64,000 nucleotides of DNA, from positions 1 to 64,000 of the forward strand of contig CAZQNO010000007.1 in assembly GCA_964594775.1 (NCBI GenBank), in the 5' to 3' direction. This DNA comes from CAYFVU01 sp964594775. Lineage in GTDB: Bacteria; Spirochaetota; Spirochaetia; DSM-16054; Sediminispirochaetaceae. The translations under genes and the position numbers were made by a program. Below, in pieces: positions 18,074 through 27,137 of the stretch. The stretch's first letter is position 1. Every line of letters starts with the position of its first letter. Below the pieces are notes generated by a model. That model was not told the origin of the DNA and did not search any database. It saw nothing but the letters and a program-made list of their open reading frames with translations.

Positions 18074-20015
18074 GGCCCTTTTGTGAATAGTCCTCCTCTA
18101 AGGGGATATATTTGGTGGTTGTTACCAGATTCTTCTCCAGGATGTAGGTCAACTGCCGCTGCTCGTTCCGTACTATGTGGCTCTGGTCCTTGATGATGAT
18201 CTTAACTCCCGGGAAGACCCGGTCCGATGCGGAAACACGGCCTTTGACCTTGAGCCCGGCGAGATAATTTTGAATATCCTCGAGCTCCTTCTCCTTCTCC
18301 ACCTTTTCCGCTTCCCTCTCCTTCTTTTTATCGACAACCTCTTTGAGATACTGGATTTTTTCTTTCGGCAGCTTATCCTCGCTCTTTTTCTTGAGAGCTT
18401 GTATCGTTGCGATATCTTGATTGATCTTTTCCAACTCCTCGGTAAGGGCCTCTAAGCTTTCATTCAATTCTGCGATGCGCTCGGTACTCTTCGGATCGAA
18501 ACCTACCTCGAGAATGGTCTCCGAACCGCTGAGCGAACCGAGTGTCTTCGCGTGAATTTCCTCCGCCGCCCGCAGTCGTCCGCCGACAATTGTTGCCCGT
18601 TTACCCTGACAGATTATCCTTTTGTTCGCGTCGACGTGGGAATTGACGATACCGTCGGAGGCGAGTGCCAGCTCTCCCGCCTCTACATGGGCGTTCTCAA
18701 TGAACTTCGCATACACGCCCTTTCCGGCCCGCACGGAACCTTCATTCTTTCCTGCAATACCTTGGTGAACGAGGATGTCTCCCTCTGCATCCAGCTCGGC
18801 CTTGCCCACGGTGCCCATTACTTCAATATTACCGGAAGCCTTTACCTTAAAGCCGTCCTCTACACTGCCCTTCACCATAACGGTTCCCAGGAAGGTGACG
18901 TTTCCGCCGGTCTTGAGATTTACGTCGCCGTCCACCACATAGACCGGTTCGACGTTTAATTTTCCCGCCTGCAGAATAACTTGACCGTTGATTTCGGCGA
19001 TGGCCGTGTTTCCGTCGTCGGAGAGGCGAACGTTCTTGCCTATCTGCAGTTCAACGTCTTTTCCGCCCTTCGCCTGCAGATACTTTCCCGTTACCGTCCG
19101 GCCGGGGGTACCCGCTTCCAGCGGAATCTTCTTTGCAAGGCTCTGTCCCTCAACCACATTCTGAATGAGATTGGACTCCTTGAAATCCACCCTGCCGTTC
19201 TTCTCTTTCAGTTTGACTTTGTTTTTATCGACTTCGAAATTGTAGACTATCCGCGCGTCCGCTCCGTTGACCGGACTGCTGCCTTCGGCAGCGAGAATTG
19301 CATCGTCATAGCGGGGCAGATCGATAAAGCCGCGGATTTCATCTTCTTTGATGCCGTATATCACCCCATTGTTCTTAAGGAAGGCTACGACCCCTTCGAA
19401 GGTGGGGTCCGATCCGTTCTTGCCGGGAGGCCGGGCGACAATATAGGCTTTCATATCGAAATCGGTAATATCGAGGGTCAAAACCGAATCGTTGGCCGGG
19501 TTGTACGCATATTCACCGATCTTTATGTACTGGTCGTCCTCGTTCTTCACCGCCTTCTGGAGTAAGCCTTTATCGAAGTCCGATATCCCCCGTTTTTCCA
19601 GCTGCGCAAGAGCCTGCGGGAGTGTGGCGCTTGTTCCGTCTCCCTGCGGCGGTCTTACCTTTACAAAAACCCCTTCGGGGAAGAAGCGGATAATCGCCAA
19701 ACCGTCGACATCCTTGACTCCTTCCTCGGCATCGTCGAAACCGAGATCGAAATTCGCCTCGCCGAGATCGACTTCGGCGGTCTCGACGGCCGGATAGGCG
19801 ACAATCACACAGTTACGCTTTCCCACGCCAAAGGAGCCTTTTTTCCCAGGGTCACGTATCTCGTATTCAATATTCTTTATGGGTAATGAGAGTTCTATGG
19901 CCGCCTGCCGTAGAGCGTCGTCTAAATTCTCCCCCTCGACTTGCACCCACTTGCGCTTACGGTCCTCTTCGGCCTGGGCCTTCATGAATTCTCTCAGTTT
20001 TGCCAGCTCTACCAC
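18054..20015 (-). CDS. fapA: FapA family protein (DUF342, flagellar assembly protein A)
   Basis: 653 residues. A Jag-N-like domain (about residues 15-60, RKWVQVEGENLDDALRQAA) precedes the DUF342/FapA region, whose repeated turns (VKASGNIEVMGTVGKAELD and similar) form a bactofilin-like beta-helix. A coiled coil (about 510-600) and a C-terminal strand segment complete it. FapA proteins are tied to flagellar biogenesis in several phyla; in Vibrio one affects polar localisation of flagellar assembly. The GTG at 20015 is preferred over the GTG at 20033 because GGGGGTG lies 5 bases before it and the N-terminus then reads MVELAKLREFM. It follows fliA by 27 bases. Confidence 0.88.
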   Translation of the reverse strand: MVELAKLREFMKAQAEEDRKRKWVQVEGENLDDALRQAAIELSLPIKNIEYEIRDPGKKGSFGVGKRNCVIVAYPAVETAEVDLGEANFDLGFDDAEEGVKDVDGLAIIRFFPEGVFVKVRPPQGDGTSATLPQALAQLEKRGISDFDKGLLQKAVKNEDDQYIKIGEYAYNPANDSVLTLDITDFDMKAYIVARPPGKNGSDPTFEGVVAFLKNNGVIYGIKEDEIRGFIDLPRYDDAILAAEGSSPVNGADARIVYNFEVDKNKVKLKEKNGRVDFKESNLIQNVVEGQSLAKKIPLEAGTPGRTVTGKYLQAKGGKDVELQIGKNVRLSDDGNTAIAEINGQVILQAGKLNVEPVYVVDGDVNLKTGGNVTFLGTVMVKGSVEDGFKVKASGNIEVMGTVGKAELDAEGDILVHQGIAGKNEGSVRAGKGVYAKFIENAHVEAGELALASDGIVNSHVDANKRIICQGKRATIVGGRLRAAEEIHAKTLGSLSGSETILEVGFDPKSTERIAELNESLEALTEELEKINQDIATIQALKKKSEDKLPKEKIQYLKEVVDKKKEREAEKVEKEKELEDIQNYLAGLKVKGRVSASDRVFPGVKIIIKDQSHIVRNEQRQLTYILEKNLVTTTKYIPLEEDYSQKGHVAPTD

Positions 20016-20042
20016 TATTGCACCCCCGTACACCGGGTATAT

Positions 20043-20831
20043 CTAAAAGATCCCCTTCTTTATATTCGTCAGCTTCGAACGGAGACGCATGATTGCCTTT
20101 GTGTGCAGCTGACTTATCCTGGATTCGGTAACTTCCAGTACCTTTCCTATCTCTTTGAGGGTGAGGTCCTCGTAGTAATAGAGGACCAGCACCTTCTTTT
20201 CCTTTTCCGGAAGCTCATCGATCGCCTGCACTATGACCCGTTTGATCTCCTCTTTCTCCACGATGGTGTCGGGGTTGAGACTTTGGGGTGACTCGATGCT
20301 GTCCACGATGGATACCTTATCGTTGTCTTCTCCCGTGTACCACACATCGTTGAGAGAGAGGATCGAAGTACCGCTGACTTTCATCATGGTTTTCTGGAAA
20401 TCGTCTTCGCTCATCCCCATCTCTTTGGCGATTTCCTTATCTGATGCCGAACGGCCCAGCGATGCTTCCAGGTGATGGACCGTATCTTCAATCTCCCTGG
20501 ACTTCTGCCGCACCGATCGAGGGACCCAATCTATGGAGCGAAGCTCATCGAAGATCGCTCCTCGGATCCTGGTGACTGCGTAGGTCTTGAACTTTACGTG
20601 CTTTTCGGTATCGAACTTCTCGATTGCGTCAATGAGCCCGAAAACACCGAAACCGACGAGATCGTCGAAATCGACGTTATGGGGCATGCCTATGGCGACC
20701 TTTCCCGCCACGTACTTAACCAGCGGGGCGTACTGCCGTACGAACATATCGCGTATTTCCGGGTCCTTCGTCTTACGGTACAGCTCCCAGAGTTCTTCTT
20801 CCGTTTTTTCCTCTAGCAGTTTTTCCCCCAT
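20043..20831 (-). CDS. fliA: Flagellar sigma factor (sigma-28, FliA/WhiG family)
   Basis: 262 residues, the normal length. Region 2 (DFDDLVGFGVFGLIDAIEKFD, then FKTYAVTRIRGAIFDELRSIDWVPRSVR) binds core RNA polymerase and the -10 element; region 3 (SASDKEIAKEMGMSEDDF); region 4 ends with the helix-turn-helix LTLKEIGKVLEVTESRISQLHTKA for the -35 element. It directs late flagellar genes such as flagellins. AAGGA precedes the ATG by 7 bases. No FlgM anti-sigma gene is present in this window. A matching promoter (TAAA-N16-GCCGATAA) occurs at 59515-59542. Confidence 0.95.
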   Translation of the reverse strand: MGEKLLEEKTEEELWELYRKTKDPEIRDMFVRQYAPLVKYVAGKVAIGMPHNVDFDDLVGFGVFGLIDAIEKFDTEKHVKFKTYAVTRIRGAIFDELRSIDWVPRSVRQKSREIEDTVHHLEASLGRSASDKEIAKEMGMSEDDFQKTMMKVSGTSILSLNDVWYTGEDNDKVSIVDSIESPQSLNPDTIVEKEEIKRVIVQAIDELPEKEKKVLVLYYYEDLTLKEIGKVLEVTESRISQLHTKAIMRLRSKLTNIKKGIF

Positions 20832-20834
20832 ATA

Positions 20835-21557
20835 TCATCCTTCCTGGTCTTTTTTCATAAACGTACGCAGCGCCTTCGCCACCGTTTCCGGGTCTTCCTG
20901 TGTACCGAAGACATCGACCGGTTCGGAAGCGGAAAAACCTCCTCCGGAAGCAGCTCCGGAGCCGGAAGCGCTTCCGGCGCCCGAATCACCGTCGCCGTTC
21001 TGCGATGCCGCGACCCCTTCGAATGAGTCGGCAAAGTCTTCCAGATCCGGCAGCGAATCCACATCCTCAGTACCGATGAGACTATCGATGTCGGGAGCCT
21101 TCTTTGTCGATTCGGCAGCCTCGCCTTCCCCGGCAGCCGGTGCAGCTGAGCCGTTTCCTTCCTCCTCGGCCACCTCTTCTACGAAGTTCTCTTCTTCCTG
21201 TTCTTCATCGGACGCTTCATACGCTGCGTCCTCCGCTTCTTCCGCTGCCGCTTCCCCGCTCTCCTCGCCGAGAGTAATATCTATATGGCCGCCGGTTTCC
21301 GCCGCTCCTTCGTCCTGATCTCTTCCTTCCGCAGAATCTTCTGCAGCACTCATCTCCAATTCTCCCGTTTCGAAGAGTTCGGGAACCATTTTCTGCAGAA
21401 GCAGCGACAGCCCCGCGGCGAGAAGACCGAAGAATCCAGCGCCTAACACCGCGCGAAAAATGATGGTGAGAAAACCCACTCCGCCGATTATACCCGAAAT
21501 AAGCGAAACAACGAAGGCAAAAGCTGCGGCGGCGATAATGACCTTCACATCAGGCAT
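20835..21557 (-). CDS. Acidic membrane protein between flhG and fliA, unknown function
   Basis: 240 residues from ATG 21557. Two or three hydrophobic helices fill residues 4-55 (VIIAAAAFAFVVSLISGIIG, then a second pair), and the remaining 180 residues are strongly acidic, rich in Ala, Glu, Asp, Gly and Ser, with no Cys and probably disordered, ending with a short helix (PETVAKALRTFMKKD). A protein at this position is a regular feature of spirochaete motility clusters, but I know no function. A GGAAG about 11 bases before the ATG is the only ribosome site. A G10 run lies 14 bases upstream. An in-frame TTG at 21629 would read through that run but has no ribosome site. Confidence 0.65.
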   Translation of the reverse strand: MPDVKVIIAAAAFAFVVSLISGIIGGVGFLTIIFRAVLGAGFFGLLAAGLSLLLQKMVPELFETGELEMSAAEDSAEGRDQDEGAAETGGHIDITLGEESGEAAAEEAEDAAYEASDEEQEEENFVEEVAEEEGNGSAAPAAGEGEAAESTKKAPDIDSLIGTEDVDSLPDLEDFADSFEGVAASQNGDGDSGAGSASGSGAASGGGFSASEPVDVFGTQEDPETVAKALRTFMKKDQEG

Positions 21558-21571
21558 GTTTTTCGTTTCTT

Positions 21572-21581
21572 CCCCCCCCCC
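21572..21581 (-). repeat. Homopolymeric G10 tract in a 5' untranslated region
   Basis: Ten consecutive C on the plus strand (G10 on the coding strand) between the flhG stop (21613) and the start of the acidic membrane protein (21557). It ends next to the GGAAG that would serve as ribosome site. Runs of this length are prone to slippage, and poly-G tracts of similar length cause phase variation in Treponema pallidum. Confidence 0.9.
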
Positions 21582-21612
21582 AACATAAGAGTATGAGAAT
21601 AATGGGCATGCG

Positions 21613-22485
21613 TCAAGTTTTTCCCACAAGACGCCGTAAAAAGGCCCCTACACCGCTTCCCTCACGATATTCTATCTTCTCCAAACGGCTTACGATATGC
21701 TTTATACAGATCGCCGCCTTGCCGTTCGGCTCGGTGATGATGAAAGGCTTTTGATGCAGCACCGATGACCCCACCCCTTGATCGTCGTACACATAGCCGA
21801 GATAATCGAGCTTGAGGTTGAGAAACTGACCGGCAATATTAATAACCCGCTCGGCGACCTTCTTCCCCTCCGTAACGCTCTTCACCCTGTTGACTATGAG
21901 CTTTAGCCCGAGATTGAGGTTTTCTACTTCCGTTGCAATGATCTTGATGATTCCGTAGGCGTCGGTAATCGCCGTCGGTTCCGGTGTCGTAACTATGATC
22001 GCTTCATCGGCGGCGGCGATAAAACCGAGCACATTGTTCGAGACGCCGGCGCTCGTATCGATTATTATCACATCGGCATCCGAGAGCGTAGAAAGCTCTT
22101 TGATAAAGTGATCCCGCTCCTCATCGGTGAGGTTGGCGATTTTTGAAAAACCCGATGCTCCCGCGACAATACGGATGCCGTAATCGGTATTCATGATTAT
22201 CTCGTTCATCCGCTTCTGTCTGCGAATGAGATGGTAGAGGTTGAACTTCGGAATTATTCCTAAGACCACGTTGACATTGGCGAGTCCCAGGTCGGCATCC
22301 ATTACTATGACCTTTTTCCCGAGTTGAGCGTAGGCGATAGCGAGGTTTATGGAAATATTCGTCTTCCCGACGCCACCCTTCCCGCTCGATATGGCAATTA
22401 TGCGGGTCTTTGCCAAAGCCCCGCCGTTCTCTCCGTCTTCCTTGCTCTTCATGATTTCTCGTAGTTGTTCGGCCTGATCGGTCAT
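21613..22485 (-). CDS. flhG: Flagellar number regulator FlhG (MinD-like ATPase)
   Basis: 290 residues. MinD/ParA fold with the deviant Walker A SSGKGGVGKTN (about residues 33-43), Walker A' DADLGLANV and DTSAGVSNNV. An N-terminal segment (DQAEQLREIM) resembles the DQA(x)LR motif through which FlhG stimulates FlhF GTPase. The C-terminal helix is basic and could be the membrane-targeting sequence. FlhG (YlxH) counteracts FlhF to limit flagellar number and place; in spirochaetes it helps set the few subpolar motors. The start overlaps flhF by 4 bases (ATGA). Confidence 0.95.
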   Translation of the reverse strand: MTDQAEQLREIMKSKEDGENGGALAKTRIIAISSGKGGVGKTNISINLAIAYAQLGKKVIVMDADLGLANVNVVLGIIPKFNLYHLIRRQKRMNEIIMNTDYGIRIVAGASGFSKIANLTDEERDHFIKELSTLSDADVIIIDTSAGVSNNVLGFIAAADEAIIVTTPEPTAITDAYGIIKIIATEVENLNLGLKLIVNRVKSVTEGKKVAERVINIAGQFLNLKLDYLGYVYDDQGVGSSVLHQKPFIITEPNGKAAICIKHIVSRLEKIEYREGSGVGAFLRRLVGKT

Positions 22486-23819
22486 TTCTTACTCCACATT
22501 TCTTCCGACGGCTTATCGGCGCCGTAGGAGTAAAGGTAGCGCTGCTCCGCAGCGGTAATCCCTTCGTTCTCCTTTTCTTGTACTTTCCCCTTACCGTTAA
22601 ACCCAAAGGAAGTTCCGTCGGCGGGCGAAGAAGCATACATCGAATCGAACTTCTCTCGCAACCTCTCCGGTGCAATGGAAAAGCCTTCCAGAGTCTTCAA
22701 GAAACGCACAACCCCGGCCCGTTCGATGTCCTCAGGGACGGCCTGCCCGTCGGTGATATAACTCACCTTCTTCCCCATTTCCCATAGAGCACTGATTACA
22801 TTTCCCACTCTCATCGTCTCGTCAAGCTTTGTTAATATGACCGAAGAGTAGCCGAACGGTTCGAATTGTCGCAATATTTCCTTGATATCCGAGACCTTCG
22901 TTGTGGCACTGAGGGCCAGATGCACTTCGGCCTGGCCTCCGCATCCCTCTAAAACCTCACGCATCTTCGCCAGATTCATATAGTCCTTCGGACTCTTTCC
23001 TATGGTATCTACGAGAATGAGGTCCGCGTCTCTGTACAGTGAAACGGTCTTTTGAAGATCCTCGTGGCTTTCCACCCCCGCGAAGGGGACCTCAAGAATT
23101 TCGGCATAGGTTTCCATCTGCTTTTTTGCGCCGATTCTGTAATTATCGATAGTGATGATCCGTACATCCTTCGCCCGCTCACCCTTGGTACCGATGCGGT
23201 GAATGGCCGCGAGCTTGGCTACGGTGGTGGTCTTCCCCACTCCTGTCGGCCCGATCAGTACCATAATTTTTTTTCCGCGCTTTTCCCCGTTCTCATAGAG
23301 CGGTATGTTCTCTCCCAGCCACTCGAGTACACGCTCATGCACCGTCTCTTCGTCGGCCAAGTCCTCCATCGAGAGGGAGCTCCGCAATTTTTTTCCCATC
23401 ATCGTTACGAAGGCTGAGGAGAACTCATTATCGGAGAGAAGCTGTTCGACAGAATGAAGAATTTCCGGATCCTCGCTGCGGGAACCGTTTCCGCCGTTTT
23501 TTCCCAGTTCCTCTTTGAGAGATCGCAGCTCTTCCAAGACCTTCTGCAGGGCCGAATCGCCTTTTACCGAATCGAGAATCTTCTGCTTCTCCTCCATTGC
23601 CTTGTCCGCCGCTTTATCCACCGTCTTGGCTTTCGGCTTGCCCGAGTCTTCCGGAGAAAGATAGCCGGAGAGCTCGATTCCCTCTCTGGTGAAAAGACCG
23701 AAGACTCCTCCCATCCGAATGGTACGATGGGTAAGAACCTTCGCCCTCTCTCCGTACTTTATGCGAATTTTTCTGAGTGCTTCACTGTGTGTCGACGCCT
23801 GCTCGGTAAAGTACTGCAT
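22482..23819 (-). CDS. flhF: Flagellar GTPase FlhF
   Basis: 445 residues. SRP-family GTPase: N-terminal basic/B domain beginning MQYFTEQASTHSEALRKIRIKYG, middle N domain, and a G domain with G1 LIGPTGVGKTTTVAKLA, the DTIGKSP motif and TKLDETMRVG. FlhF marks the cell pole and recruits the first flagellar export components, with FlhG as activator. GAGGAG precedes the ATG. It follows flhA by 11 bases and is coupled to flhG. Confidence 0.95.
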   Translation of the reverse strand: MQYFTEQASTHSEALRKIRIKYGERAKVLTHRTIRMGGVFGLFTREGIELSGYLSPEDSGKPKAKTVDKAADKAMEEKQKILDSVKGDSALQKVLEELRSLKEELGKNGGNGSRSEDPEILHSVEQLLSDNEFSSAFVTMMGKKLRSSLSMEDLADEETVHERVLEWLGENIPLYENGEKRGKKIMVLIGPTGVGKTTTVAKLAAIHRIGTKGERAKDVRIITIDNYRIGAKKQMETYAEILEVPFAGVESHEDLQKTVSLYRDADLILVDTIGKSPKDYMNLAKMREVLEGCGGQAEVHLALSATTKVSDIKEILRQFEPFGYSSVILTKLDETMRVGNVISALWEMGKKVSYITDGQAVPEDIERAGVVRFLKTLEGFSIAPERLREKFDSMYASSPADGTSFGFNGKGKVQEKENEGITAAEQRYLYSYGADKPSEEMWSKK

Positions 23820-23830
23820 CTCTCTCTCCT

Positions 23831-25978
23831 CTATCGCTCGTCCCCGCCTACGGGGGCGGCTTCCGCTTCTCTTTCCGCTACTATTTCCGCATCGTTAAGG
23901 GATATTTCACCAAGACCTTCCGTTTTTATATCCGCCGAGACCTCGGGCACCGAAAGGACGCCGACATCCGGCAGGTCGCGCTCTATACTCCCCCGCACCG
24001 GCCGGCGTGCCGCTTCCGAGCAGAGTATGACGGGGAGATAGCCCATCTTCTGTATCTGTGCCACCGCGCCGCTTACCGCACGTATCCATCTCCTGTGCTC
24101 ATCCGGCTCGAGAGCCGCTACCGGACCTTGAGCGGTATCGACCCTCGCGTCGATGATCTTCTGTTCCAATGAGGGTTCAATGGTCAGTACGTGCAGCACC
24201 CGATCATCGCCGGCGTACTGCAGACATATCTGTCTTCCCAGGGTCTGTCTCGCCTTTTCCACGAGAAAATTCGTGTCCTTCGAGATCGGGGCATAATCGG
24301 CAACCGTTTCGAGAATGGGTACGATGTTTCTGATCGACACCCGCTCCATCAGCAGTCCCTGAAGGACCTTCTCTATTTCTCCTAAAGAGAGGGCCTTCTG
24401 GATCTCATCGACCACCGCAGAAAAGTCCTCCCGCAGAGTATCGAGCATCGATTTTACTTCCTGGCGGCCAAGCATCTCGTAGGCGTGACGCTTTATAATT
24501 TCGGTGAGGTGGGTGGCGATAATCGACGGTCCGTCGACCACCGTGTAGCCGCTGCGTTCGGCCTCCTCCCGTATTTCCTCGGAAATCCAGAGGGCCGGAA
24601 GACCGAAAGCCGGATCCTTCGTCTCCTCTCCTTCCAGCTCCGCCGATGCGTCGCCGGGATTGATCGCGAGGTAGTGACCCGTCTTTATCGAACCGCGGCC
24701 AATTTCCACTCCCTTTATCTTTACGCTGTACTCGTTTGGATCGAGCCGCATGTTGTCTATTATCCGTATTCTCGGTACCACGAGCCCCATTTCCAGGGCC
24801 GATTCCCGCCGTATCCGGGTTATCCGATCCAAAAGCTCGGCCCCCTGGTCTTTGTCCACCAGGGGTATGAGCCCGTAACCCAGCTCCAAGGAAAGGGGAT
24901 CGAGAGGCACGACGGGAGAGACCTCCTGCTGCTGCTCCTCTCCGGCGGCCTGCCTTGCCCCCGCTTCCCGTTCGGCCCGCACTCTCGCCATATCTCTGCG
25001 GGAAAGACGGAAGGCGAGGAAACCGGTCAGTCCGGCCAGAGGAAGAAGGACGTACCAGGGGAAACCGGGCAGGATGGAGATAAAGACGAGGAAGGCAGTA
25101 GCGATCCAGTAGACCCTCGCCTGCCTGCTAAACTGGTCGGACACATCGGTTCCGAAGGTGCCGTCGGAAATGGCCCGGGTAACGATAAGCCCGGTGGCGG
25201 TGGAGATAAGCAGGGCGGGAAACTGGGTAACCAGTCCGTCTCCTACGGTGAGGGACACATAGGTGTTCGCCGCCAGAGCAAAAGACTCTCCGTGGATCGT
25301 CGTTCCCACGATGAGGCCGCCAATGACGTTAATAGCCGTAATGAGAATGCCGACCTTTACGTTTCCGGAGACGAATTTACTTGCACCGTCCATTGCGCCG
25401 TAAAAATCCGCCTCCTTCTGCAATTCGTTCCTCTTCTGCGTGGCCTCTTCCTCGGTGAGGCTTCCGGCGCTGTAAGCCGCGTCTATGGCCATCTGCTTTC
25501 CCGGCAGGGCATCCAGGGTAAAACGGGCGGCGACCTCGGCGACCCTCGTTGCTCCCTTCGTGATTACGATGAACTGCACGGCTATGAGGATGATAAAGAT
25601 GATGAATCCGATGACCAAACCTTCGCTTCCCGAGGTACCGACGACAAAGGTGGCGAAGGCCTGAACGATTTTCCCGTCGAATTCCGAGCCCTTAGAGAGG
25701 ATCAATCTGGTTGAGCTCACGTTGAGGGCAAGACTGAAAACAGTAGAAACGAGGAGGATGGTAGGAAACACGGAAAAATCGAGGGCCCGCTTGGTATACA
25801 GCACTATGAGAATAACGAGGAGGCTGAGCACGAGGTTTGTAGCCATGAAGAGGTCGAGAATGACCGCCGGCAGAGGAATGATGAGCATGCTCACCACTAC
25901 GATGACGCCGACGGCGACAAAAATATCGCTTCGTTCGCTGCCGAGAGATCCGCTCATTGTATTCTGCATATCCGACAT
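23831..25978 (-). CDS. flhA: Flagellar export gate protein FlhA
   Basis: 715 residues. Eight predicted membrane helices in the first 340 residues including the FHIPEP region (SEFDGKIVQAFATFVVG, then GSEGLVIGFIIFIILIAVQF), and a cytoplasmic domain of about 370 residues that docks chaperone-substrate complexes. FlhA uses proton flow to drive type III export. The ATG at 25978 is set by AAGGAG 6 bases upstream; the frame remains open for 11 more codons that overlap flhB. Confidence 0.97.
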   Translation of the reverse strand: MSDMQNTMSGSLGSERSDIFVAVGVIVVVSMLIIPLPAVILDLFMATNLVLSLLVILIVLYTKRALDFSVFPTILLVSTVFSLALNVSSTRLILSKGSEFDGKIVQAFATFVVGTSGSEGLVIGFIIFIILIAVQFIVITKGATRVAEVAARFTLDALPGKQMAIDAAYSAGSLTEEEATQKRNELQKEADFYGAMDGASKFVSGNVKVGILITAINVIGGLIVGTTIHGESFALAANTYVSLTVGDGLVTQFPALLISTATGLIVTRAISDGTFGTDVSDQFSRQARVYWIATAFLVFISILPGFPWYVLLPLAGLTGFLAFRLSRRDMARVRAEREAGARQAAGEEQQQEVSPVVPLDPLSLELGYGLIPLVDKDQGAELLDRITRIRRESALEMGLVVPRIRIIDNMRLDPNEYSVKIKGVEIGRGSIKTGHYLAINPGDASAELEGEETKDPAFGLPALWISEEIREEAERSGYTVVDGPSIIATHLTEIIKRHAYEMLGRQEVKSMLDTLREDFSAVVDEIQKALSLGEIEKVLQGLLMERVSIRNIVPILETVADYAPISKDTNFLVEKARQTLGRQICLQYAGDDRVLHVLTIEPSLEQKIIDARVDTAQGPVAALEPDEHRRWIRAVSGAVAQIQKMGYLPVILCSEAARRPVRGSIERDLPDVGVLSVPEVSADIKTEGLGEISLNDAEIVAEREAEAAPVGGDER

Positions 25979-25988
25979 TGGCTGCTCC

Positions 25989-27137
25989 TTAGGAGACCTG
26001 CTCCTTTCCATTCATTCGGTACACCTCGGCCAAAATCATCGCCATTACCTCGTAGTATTTTTCCGGAATAATGTCGCCCACTTCAACTTCCGCATAGAGG
26101 GCCCGGGCGAGAGGCTTGTTTTCCACCAGCGGGACATCGAAGCTTTTCGCGATCTCCCTAATGCGGAAGGCCATATTGTCCTGACCCTTTGCCGTTACCA
26201 TCGGAGCCACCATTTTCTCCTGCTCGAACTCCATCGCAACGGCAAAGTGGGTCGGGTTGGTGACCACTACATCGGCCTTCGGCACGTTTTCCATCATGCT
26301 CCTGCTGAGGAGCTCCCGCATCCGCTCTCTTAGGCGGCTCTTGATAAGCGGATCACCTTCGGTGGTTTTCCGCTCCTCCTTTACTTCCTGCTTCGTCATT
26401 TTCAACGATTCCCGGTGCTGTCGGCGTTGAAAGTAATAGTCCGGCAGCGACATGAGGAGCATCGCCACGGCGGCCTCCACGAGAATGCGGAATGAGATGG
26501 ATGCGGTAGTAATAAAGGCGAGACGAAACGGCACATTCACCATGGTTATGAGCTTATCGATTTCCATCCGTATATTGATATAGGCTATGATGCCTATTAC
26601 GATCACCTTCATTATCGATTTGGAAAAATTGAACAGAGCTTCCATGGAAAAAAATGAGCGCTGGAGGAATTTGGGGAAGTTGGGGACAATTTTTGAGAAA
26701 TCCGGGGTAATCGGCTTCACGCTGAACAAAAAGCCCACCTGCAGCACGTTGCCGAAAAAGGCAGCGGTAAAGGCAACGAGTGCCGGCGGAAGAAAGAGTT
26801 TGAGAAAATAGGCGAGAAAGTTTACCGCTATCCCGCTGTCGGTCGCCACATCGAGGCTCGTCGATACGGTAAAGTAATAGGTGATCATCTCCTCCATCGT
26901 CTCGAGCATCCAGGGGGCCAGAAGACCTATGGCAATGAGAGGAAAGAGGAGAGTCAGGCTGGAACTCACCTCGGAACTCTTCGCTACCTTTCCCTCTTCT
27001 CTAGCCTTTCGAATCTTCTGCTCGGTCGGCTCCTCGGTCCGTCCCTCGTCTTCGGCGGCGAACCACTGCAGGTCTATTGCGAAAAGGGAGTCTTCAAGGG
27101 GGGGTGCTGCGGCGAGGAGATTCCTTTCGCGTATCAT
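25989..27137 (-). CDS. flhB: Flagellar export switch protein FlhB
   Basis: 382 residues. N-terminal flexible region with FAAEDEGRTEEPTEQKIRKAREEGKVAKS (split as seen), four membrane helices (about 60-230), and the cytoplasmic switch domain with the autocleavage motif N294-P-T-H297. Cleavage between Asn and Pro shifts export from hook to filament substrates, in concert with FliK. The start overlaps the fliR stop (ATGA). The N-terminus is about 25 residues longer than that of most FlhB proteins, beginning MIRERNLLAAAPP. Confidence 0.96.
   Translation of the reverse strand: MIRERNLLAAAPPLEDSLFAIDLQWFAAEDEGRTEEPTEQKIRKAREEGKVAKSSEVSSSLTLLFPLIAIGLLAPWMLETMEEMITYYFTVSTSLDVATDSGIAVNFLAYFLKLFLPPALVAFTAAFFGNVLQVGFLFSVKPITPDFSKIVPNFPKFLQRSFFSMEALFNFSKSIMKVIVIGIIAYINIRMEIDKLITMVNVPFRLAFITTASISFRILVEAAVAMLLMSLPDYYFQRRQHRESLKMTKQEVKEERKTTEGDPLIKSRLRERMRELLSRSMMENVPKADVVVTNPTHFAVAMEFEQEKMVAPMVTAKGQDNMAFRIREIAKSFDVPLVENKPLARALYAEVEVGDIIPEKYYEVMAMILAEVYRMNGKEQVS

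Noticed and set aside
24485..25714. 409-codon plus-strand open frame opposite flhA
   Set aside because: Lies entirely within flhA on the other strand, has no ribosome site and no recognisable domain.
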